Shown: positions 58,864 through 64,000 of the stretch, piece after piece | Layout of the letters: every line of letters begins with the position of its first letter | How positions within the stretch are numbered: position 1 is the stretch's first letter | Source: Neobacillus cucumis | GTDB taxonomy: Bacteria; Bacillota; Bacilli; Bacillales; Cytobacillaceae | Direction: 5' to 3' | DNA length: 64,000 nt | Assembly: GCF_016908975.1 (NCBI RefSeq) | Contig: NZ_JAFBEX010000019.1 | Location: 1-64,000 of the forward strand | Made by a program: the position numbers and the translations under genes | The notes under the pieces: generated by a model | The model's database searches: none | Seen by the model: the letters and a program-made list of their open reading frames with translations, nothing else | Told to the model about the DNA's origin: nothing

Positions 58864-59862
58864 TTATTTTCCGTCGTAAAATTCGCCGAGTTTACTCCAC
58901 TCATCTTTCACTTTTAAGCCTTGAGCTTCAGCTGCCTTCTTATTAATGACTAATTTTAAGCCTTTTGGAAGCTCTACTGGAATTTCGGATGGTTTCTTTT
59001 TGCCTGTTAAAATGTCTGTAGCCATTAATCCTGATTGATAACCTAGGTCAAAGTAACTAAAACCACTAGCGGCTACTGCGCCTTTTTTCATTGAATCAAG
59101 TTCACCCACGAAAAGAGGAATTTTCTTGTTATTTGCCACAGCAATAACGGCATCAAGTGCTGTAACAACCGTATTATCAGTAGGAATATAAATCGCATCC
59201 ACACGTCCTGCTAAAGATTCCGCAGCCTGTTTAACTTCTGATGTATTCGCAACTGAAACATCAACTAGTTTAGCACCTTTTTCTTCTAGTAATTTTTTCA
59301 CTTGTTTTACTTGGACCTCTGAATTTTGCTCACCGGAATTATAAATAACACCTACTTTTTTAGCCTTCACTTCATCTGTAATAAAACTAATCGTTTTCTT
59401 CGTAGCATCCGGATGATTATCGGTTGTCCCTGTAATGTTTTGACCAGGTTTATCAAACGATTTTACTAAACCTGCACCCACTGGGTCTGTTACAGATGTA
59501 AAAACAATTGGAATGTCTTTGGTAGCATTTAGAGCAGCCGTTGCACTTGGAGTAGCATTAGCAAAAATCAAATCTACTTTATCCCCGACGAAATTGTTTG
59601 CAATTGTTTGTGTATTATTCATATCTGCCTGAGCATTTTGCTCATCATAACTTACTTTTAGTCCTTTATCCTCTAAAGCCTTTTTAAAACCATTAGTTGC
59701 AGCATCTAATGATGGATGCGGGGCAAACTGACTAATGCCGACCTTATATTCCTTTTCAGTTCCTGTCTTTTCTGTACTTCCTGAAGACTCCTTACTGCCG
59801 CATCCAGCTAACAATAACATTCCCGCTAAGGCGACAGAAACTGCTTTTACCTTTCTTTTCAT
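58864..59862 (-). CDS. ABC transporter substrate-binding lipoprotein, TrpX type
   Basis: This 332-aa lipoprotein has a signal and lipobox GMLLLAGC (Cys about residue 20), a Ser/Glu-rich linker, and a periplasmic-binding fold of the ABC_sub_bind (COG2984) family: YKVGISQFAPHPSLDAATNG, VGDKVDLIFANATPSATA, VFTSVTDPVGAGLVKS, GQNITGTTD and DAIYIPTDNTVVTALDAVIA. COG2984 includes TrpX, linked to tryptophan or tyrosine uptake. The neighbouring tyrosine catabolism operon makes aromatic amino acids the leading guess. ATG 59862 follows GGGGGAG by 8 bases. Confidence 0.9.
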   Translation of the reverse strand: MKRKVKAVSVALAGMLLLAGCGSKESSGSTEKTGTEKEYKVGISQFAPHPSLDAATNGFKKALEDKGLKVSYDEQNAQADMNNTQTIANNFVGDKVDLIFANATPSATAALNATKDIPIVFTSVTDPVGAGLVKSFDKPGQNITGTTDNHPDATKKTISFITDEVKAKKVGVIYNSGEQNSEVQVKQVKKLLEEKGAKLVDVSVANTSEVKQAAESLAGRVDAIYIPTDNTVVTALDAVIAVANNKKIPLFVGELDSMKKGAVAASGFSYFDLGYQSGLMATDILTGKKKPSEIPVELPKGLKLVINKKAAEAQGLKVKDEWSKLGEFYDGK

Positions 59863-59915
59863 GAGCAAGCTCCCCCAATTTTCAAATAATTTTTTATATA
59901 TTAAAAATTATTATT

Positions 59916-59983
59916 ATTCTAGTATCTTTTTTACTTTTATGCAATAGAAAATCCAAAAATATTTTTATATAAAAATATTTTTG
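59916..59983 (-). promoter_or_regulatory. Promoter of the TrpXYZ-type operon with upstream 30-bp palindrome
   Basis: On the minus strand TTGCAT (59944-59939) and TAGAAT (59921-59916) are separated by 17 bases. Nine bases upstream of the -35 lies a perfect 30-bp AT-only palindrome except for its terminal C and G (59954-59983, half site CAAAAATATTTTTAT). Its position suits an activator or UP-like element. A regulator is not identified. Confidence 0.55.
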
Positions 59984-60004
59984 AATTTGGTGGTATAAAA
60001 AGAA

Positions 60005-60032
60005 AATGCCTCCTAAATTAATAGGAGGCATT
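60005..60032 (-). terminator. Intrinsic terminator of the 42-aa gene
   Basis: AATGCCTCCTA / TAGGAGGCATT hairpin followed by TTCTTTTT on the minus strand. Confidence 0.8.
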
Positions 60033-60073
60033 CGCTCATGAATAATAATTTAAATGTTTTCACCGTGTATGAA

Positions 60074-60202
60074 TTACCAATTACGTGTATTTTCAAGTAG
60101 TTGATCAATCTCGACTTTTTTCACTTTATTATTATTTTTCTCAGATGTTAGATCTGAAGTAGCTTCTAGCAGTTTATCAATATCTATTAATTTGGTTCCC
60201 AT
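60074..60202 (-). CDS. Small protein, 42 aa, with internal repeat
   Basis: ATG is preceded at short distance by GGAGGTTAG (60213-60205), and the frame ends TAA with a terminator about 40 bases on. The product MGTKLIDIDKLLEATSDLTS ... VEIDQLLENTRNW carries two similar segments, DIDKLLEATSDL and EIDQLLENTRNW, joined by a Lys/Asn-rich linker. It is soluble. I do not recognise it. It is oriented like the TrpXYZ operon but separated by its terminator and the operon promoter. Confidence 0.68.
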   Translation of the reverse strand: MGTKLIDIDKLLEATSDLTSEKNNNKVKKVEIDQLLENTRNW

Positions 60203-60463
60203 CTCTAACCTCCATAGAAGTTTTTTCAATGAATTTCTACTAAACTATTCGAGTACTCTATGGAATTCATGGGGGTTCTTTTCAAAATATTTATTAATTA
60301 AATTTCATCCTTTCACAGCATTCTATCTCTCATTTTACCGAAAAAATATTTCAACATATCACCCTTTTTTCACATACTTTCTCTTTTCAACTATATTCAG
60401 ATTTACCTTTGGGAAAAATATCTGTATGATAGAAGAATATTTGTTTATACAAAGGAGTATTGT

Positions 60464-60940
60464 ATGCTTACATTTAACGAAAAACTAGCCATTATTGAAT
60501 CTTTTCCGGAATTAGAGAGAAAAGATGTTTCACTAAAACGTGTCAATTTTCAACTGCCAAACAGTATCTCTGATAAAAAAAATATTGTTTATCACCTTCA
60601 TCCCAATGGGAATGGCTTTGTTTATGCCGGTGATTTAGCTCATTATGACACAGATGAAAAAGGGATGGTAAATATCCGTGACTTTTCAGCCGAACAACTT
60701 CAGACAATCCTTACTGAATCAATTAGTGAATTATTGCCAAAAGAGCATACAACAAATGATCAAGCAATTATTGGAGATTTAGACGAAGAGCGCTGGGTTG
60801 ACGATGAAGGCAATGTTCTCATTTTAATCAATGAAAATGAATCTTGGAATATTTATTTCGGCTTAAATCTAGATGCAACCTTTGATACATACGAGGAAGC
60901 CCAAGATTTCTTGCGTGAAGAAAGCTTTAAACAAAAATAA
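60464..60940 (+). CDS. Hypothetical acidic protein, 158 aa
   Basis: This soluble protein has an alpha/beta appearance. It begins MLTFNEKLAIIESFPELERK, has IVYHLHPNGNGFVYAGDL, and ends with a segment WVDDEGNVLILINENESWNI and DTYEEAQDFLREE. AAAGGAG lies before ATG, and a bidirectional terminator follows. It looks like a conserved Bacillus protein of unknown function. I cannot name a family. Confidence 0.75.
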   Translation: MLTFNEKLAIIESFPELERKDVSLKRVNFQLPNSISDKKNIVYHLHPNGNGFVYAGDLAHYDTDEKGMVNIRDFSAEQLQTILTESISELLPKEHTTNDQAIIGDLDEERWVDDEGNVLILINENESWNIYFGLNLDATFDTYEEAQDFLREESFKQK

Positions 60941-60945
60941 TCAGC

Positions 60946-60973
60946 AAAAGCTGTGCACATGTGCACAGCTTTT
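60946..60973. terminator. Bidirectional terminator
   Basis: AAAAGCTGTGCACA pairs perfectly with TGTGCACAGCTTTT, a 28-bp palindrome between two convergent genes, with the stop codon of the HD gene adjacent. Confidence 0.85.
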
Positions 60974-60974
60974 A

Positions 60975-61493
60975 CTATTGGTTCATGTATTCTTTGTCAA
61001 TTAAACTGTCTAAGCGAATAACACTTTCTTTCGCACGGTCATATTCAATCGTGCGATAATGGTGCATCCCACCTTCTTCTTCATCCTTTTCATCAGCCCA
61101 TTTGACGACCTGCTGTAAGGGAGTCCTTACAATATCATTCGAAGGCAAAAAAGAGTCGGTATGAAAAAGAATGGCAAGCGCTATGGTCTTGGCTTTTATT
61201 GGATTTTCCCCGAGGCGGATTAAAAGCTTATGTGCCCGTTCAGCCCCTTTTATCGGATGTATATCATTTTGCTTGTATAGATCATAATCCCATTTACCGT
61301 TCTTATACCATGTATAGTGTCCCATATCATGTAGCAGCCCTGCCTTCGCAGCAATATCCACATCAAGCTGGTGTTCTTTACTTAAATGAAAAGCATGATA
61401 TGCTACCGCAATCGCATGGGCAAGTCCTGAACGGTTTAAGTACTTTTGGGCAATCCGATGTTCAAATATATCCAATAAGCTTACGTCTCTCAT
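60975..61493 (-). CDS. HD domain phosphohydrolase-like protein
   Basis: This 172-aa protein has an HD metal-binding set: His in AIAVAYHAFHLSKEH, the HD pair in AGLLHDMGHYTWYK (about residues 51-64), His in HPIKGAERAHKLL, and a late Asp (VVKWADEKDEE). HD proteins hydrolyse nucleotides or phosphoesters. The substrate is not clear. TTAGGAGTGG precedes ATG. It is monocistronic. Confidence 0.85.
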   Translation of the reverse strand: MRDVSLLDIFEHRIAQKYLNRSGLAHAIAVAYHAFHLSKEHQLDVDIAAKAGLLHDMGHYTWYKNGKWDYDLYKQNDIHPIKGAERAHKLLIRLGENPIKAKTIALAILFHTDSFLPSNDIVRTPLQQVVKWADEKDEEEGGMHHYRTIEYDRAKESVIRLDSLIDKEYMNQ

Positions 61494-61586
61494 GCGATTC
61501 CACTCCTAACGTGTTGATAAATGTATTTCAATTATTATATGCTAACATGTCCTAAATGGCTAATAATTTATTTAAAGCCGGAACAT

Positions 61587-61615
61587 AAAAAGAGGAGGAC
61601 TAGTCCCCCTCTTTT
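61587..61615 (-). terminator. Intrinsic terminator of the LtaS-like gene
   Basis: AAAGAGGGGGACTAGTCCTC then CTCTTTTT on the minus strand, overlapping the stop codon. Confidence 0.8.
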
Positions 61616-63590
61616 AATTACTTTCAGTTGTTGTGGTTGTGGTTGTTTTTGTTGTGGTTGTTTTTCCCTTAGGTCCTAAGTATTCATAGTCATTAGGATT
61701 AATCGCCTTAAACCCTTCTGGCTTATAGAATCTTAATAAGTCTTTATACACAATTTCATCGGACATCTGTAATTCCGCTTTAACCTTTTCATCTATGTTC
61801 TTACAAGCAGTATTATCCGTTAATAATTCTGTTGTATCATAAGAGTAGCATTTATCATTAAGCTGAATGCCATCGGTTGAAACAAAGTCACCATTTCTGA
61901 ATGCCGCCCAATTACGGTGATCTTTAGACAATAAGTCTGAACCAAATTCCATATAATCCTTCGTATCAATACCTAATAGATGTAGTACAGTTGGACGAAC
62001 ATCGACTTCCCCGCCAATTTGATGCTGAACTCCACCTTTTACACCCGGTACATGGATAAATAAAGGTACCCGCTGTAATTTCGCGTTAATAGCCGGCGTG
62101 ATTTCATCTACACCCAATACTTTTGCCATTGCTTCATTATGGTTTTCTGAAATACCATAATGGTCACCATACATTACAATTACCGTTTTATCATACAATC
62201 CATCTGCTTTTAAATCATTAATGAACTGTTCAAGTGCTTGGTCCATATAGTGTGCAGATTGGAAGTATTGGTTAACGACTGAATCACCGTAATCACCAGC
62301 AGGAAAATCAGTATCCTGTGGATCCATTTCAAATGGAAAGTGATTTGATAGGGAAATAAATTTTGTATAGAATGGCTGTTTTAAACTTTCAAGCATTGGA
62401 ATTGATTCTTTAAAAAATGGCTTATCCTTCATTCCATAGTTTTTGGTATTTTCGTCTGACATGTTATAGTATTCTGCATCGTAGAACTGATCATATCCAA
62501 AAGCTTTATAGATCACGTTTCTATTCCAGAAAGTTTTATAATTTCCGTGGAAGACTGCTGAACTATATCCTTGTCCTTTTAGGATAGCAGGCATAGCTTG
62601 ATAAGTATTTTGTGCCTTATTAACAAAAACAGCTCCTTGTGCCATTGGATATAGAGAATTTTCCATTAGGAATTCAGCATCAGATGTTTTCCCCTGCCCT
62701 GTTTGGTGGTAGAAATTATTAAAATAGAAAGTATTACCATCATGTGCCAGTGAGTTTAAGAATGGAGTGACCTCTTGTCCGTTGGGCATCTTATAATCAA
62801 TCATAAAGCTTTGGAATGATTCCATTGAGATATAAAGCACATTCATTCCTTTTGCCTTAGCAAAATAAATTGGATTTGGAGCAGCATAGTTTGCTTTCCG
62901 ATAGTTCTCTACATCAGTAATATCACTACTGTCTGCAAGTGCCCGCTGACTAGAAGATTTAATATTTTGAATTACATCATAAATAGTAAAATTATAAGCA
63001 CCAAGGTATTTAACTAAATAATTGCGGTCAAATGAACGTGTTAATAATTGGGGACGGTCCTTTTCTGCTAATCCAAGGTTAAAAAGAAAAGTAGTAATGG
63101 CAAACAATAGAACAATTTTAAATGATTTTCTATTCGTTACCGTCACTTTTTTAAACACCGTCAGTGCCAATACAATAAGAATCAACGTATCAAGAAAATA
63201 AAAAATGTCCAATGGAGAAATTAAAGAAAGTGCACTATCCCCCAATTGTCCACCATTTGTTTTTGTCTGCATTATTACTGGTACAGTGATAAAGTCATTA
63301 AAGAAACGGTAATACGCAATATTCGCATACAATAAAAATGATAAAATGAAATTGATAATAATCATGACAAGCTTTGACCGCTTTTTAAAGAGAAGTGCTA
63401 AACCAAGAAAGAATAGCGCTGAACTCAAAGGGTTTATCAACAGCAAAAACTTCTGAAGATTATTATCGATTCCTAAATTAAATTCAATTTGGTAGGCAGC
63501 ATATGTTTTGATCCAGAATAATAAAACAGCAGTTACAAAGAATGAAATATGGCTATTTTTTATTTTTTTAGGTAGTCTAATTTTTGTCAT
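61614..63590 (-). CDS. LTA synthase family protein (LtaS/YfnI/YqgS type)
   Basis: This 658-aa membrane enzyme polymerises glycerol phosphate from phosphatidylglycerol, or primes lipoteichoic acid. It has five N-terminal membrane segments (to about residue 170), then an extracellular sulfatase-like domain: MNVLYISMESFQSFMIDYK (metal Glu), FYHQTGQGKTSDAEFLMENS (catalytic Thr), KTFWNRNVIYKAFGYDQFYD, ISLSNHFPFEMD and VIVMYGDHYGISENH. An unusual poly-Thr tail (TTTTKTTTTTTTESN) ends the protein. Which of the several Bacillus LtaS paralogues it represents is not clear. Confidence 0.93.
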   Translation of the reverse strand: MTKIRLPKKIKNSHISFFVTAVLLFWIKTYAAYQIEFNLGIDNNLQKFLLLINPLSSALFFLGLALLFKKRSKLVMIIINFILSFLLYANIAYYRFFNDFITVPVIMQTKTNGGQLGDSALSLISPLDIFYFLDTLILIVLALTVFKKVTVTNRKSFKIVLLFAITTFLFNLGLAEKDRPQLLTRSFDRNYLVKYLGAYNFTIYDVIQNIKSSSQRALADSSDITDVENYRKANYAAPNPIYFAKAKGMNVLYISMESFQSFMIDYKMPNGQEVTPFLNSLAHDGNTFYFNNFYHQTGQGKTSDAEFLMENSLYPMAQGAVFVNKAQNTYQAMPAILKGQGYSSAVFHGNYKTFWNRNVIYKAFGYDQFYDAEYYNMSDENTKNYGMKDKPFFKESIPMLESLKQPFYTKFISLSNHFPFEMDPQDTDFPAGDYGDSVVNQYFQSAHYMDQALEQFINDLKADGLYDKTVIVMYGDHYGISENHNEAMAKVLGVDEITPAINAKLQRVPLFIHVPGVKGGVQHQIGGEVDVRPTVLHLLGIDTKDYMEFGSDLLSKDHRNWAAFRNGDFVSTDGIQLNDKCYSYDTTELLTDNTACKNIDEKVKAELQMSDEIVYKDLLRFYKPEGFKAINPNDYEYLGPKGKTTTTKTTTTTTTESN

Positions 63591-64000
63591 TACATAATTC
63601 TCCTCTCACTTACCATTAAGCACCGGTAAACGAACCTCAATTACTATAACACACTTTCTTAAAAAGAAAAACATAATATATGGCAATTTATGTATGATAA
63701 TACAAAAACCATATGACATTTTACTTAATTATTACACAAAATTCGACAACACCTATACACAGTCAAATGGTTCTTTTCTTGTCTTATATTTATGTCACTT
63801 ATTTGTAGGACATGACTGTTTCATTCCTCAAATATATATGACGATAGAAGTGATTGGTTGGTTTCATCCATTTTATTTATTTTATATAAATACATATTCT
63901 TTTTTAAGGGCACTATATTTATTTCAACAATCATAAACCTGAACGAACAAGGTTTGCAATATGAATATAGACTTATCTTTAACGAATTGAATGCTGAATA
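63591..64000. other. AT-rich 5' region of the LtaS-like gene, no further gene recognised
   Basis: This AT-rich stretch should contain the ltaS-like promoter. An 80-codon plus-strand frame at 63694-63936 lacks a ribosome binding site and has biased aromatic composition, so I do not call it. No RNA structure or repeat was evident up to the window edge. Confidence 0.4.

Noticed and set aside
63694..63936. Open reading frame of 80 codons on the plus strand at the right end
   Set aside because: No ribosome binding site and a biased aromatic composition from AT-rich DNA. Not supportable as a gene.
1..64000. CRISPR arrays, tRNA genes, prophage or toxin-antitoxin modules
   Set aside because: I looked for regular spaced repeats, clover-leaf sequences with TTCRANY arms, phage structural genes and paired small operons, and found none that I could support.

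Overview
The window looks like chromosomal DNA of a low-GC, Gram-positive, endospore-forming Bacillaceae species (Bacillus or Neobacillus type). The evidence is a set of Bacillus-type genes (racA, a CsgA-like spore protein, helD, nrnB, yvbH- and ymaF-like genes, three YitT-family proteins, an LtaS-like enzyme), AGGAGG-type ribosome binding sites with frequent GTG and TTG starts, a classical lysine riboswitch and many hairpin-plus-T-run terminators. No genus can be fixed from the sequence alone.

Layout. The left edge holds the 5' end of a 16S rRNA gene on the minus strand with tandem rrn promoters. 0.4-8 kb: a methyltransferase, exoA, a divergent polysaccharide deacetylase, ppiB, DUF2515 and CBO0543 genes, squalene-hopene cyclase and a Mug glycosylase whose 5' side abuts a 53-bp perfect palindrome. 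8-14.3 kb: an envelope quality-control block (PpiC-type foldase, HtrA-like protease, OmpR-type two-component system) interrupted by a 386-bp MITE that itself carries a second MITE. 14.5-16.6 kb: a quinone oxidoreductase, the decayed 3' ends of a crotonase and an APH-like phosphotransferase, and a TetR regulator with two matching operators, which together read as the scar of a lost acyl-CoA catabolism operon. 17-28 kb: VanW, methyltransferase, CsgA-like, YitT, erythromycin-esterase-like, YmaF, transporter, nitroreductase and HxlR genes, plus two more MITE copies and a larger inverted-repeat-bounded segment. 28-31.5 kb: lysine riboswitch with lysP, then asnS with an attenuator-like leader. 32-42 kb: HelD, L,D-transpeptidase, class V aminotransferase, DUF2935, deacetylase, HAD hydrolase, and two tandem MerR-like coiled-coil genes, the second of which is racA. 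42-46 kb: an acyltransferase flanked by inverted copies of a hairpin repeat, nrnB and an M50-like peptidase. 46-51 kb: a compatible-solute ABC transporter with a BusR-like (GntR plus RCK_C) regulator and a tandem pair of paralogous membrane proteins. 51-60 kb: aspartokinase, NUDIX, the tyrosine catabolic operon hppD-fahA-hmgA and a TrpXYZ-type ABC transporter. 60-64 kb: small and unknown genes, an HD hydrolase and an LTA-synthase-like protein.

How genes work together. HppD, HmgA and the fumarylacetoacetase-like protein form the 4-hydroxyphenylpyruvate to fumarate and acetoacetate route, and the neighbouring TrpXYZ-like importer may feed it. The two-component system probably activates the HtrA-foldase operon through direct repeats at its promoter. 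The BusR-like protein probably links c-di-AMP to osmolyte uptake.

No CRISPR array, tRNA, prophage, toxin-antitoxin pair or complete transposase was seen. The most unusual signals are the MITE family with exact target duplications (one copy with a nested second MITE), the hairpin repeat whose stem sequence changes while its pairing is kept, and the eroded fatty-acid operon. Five genes too short for ordinary ORF calling (41-47 codons) are reported.
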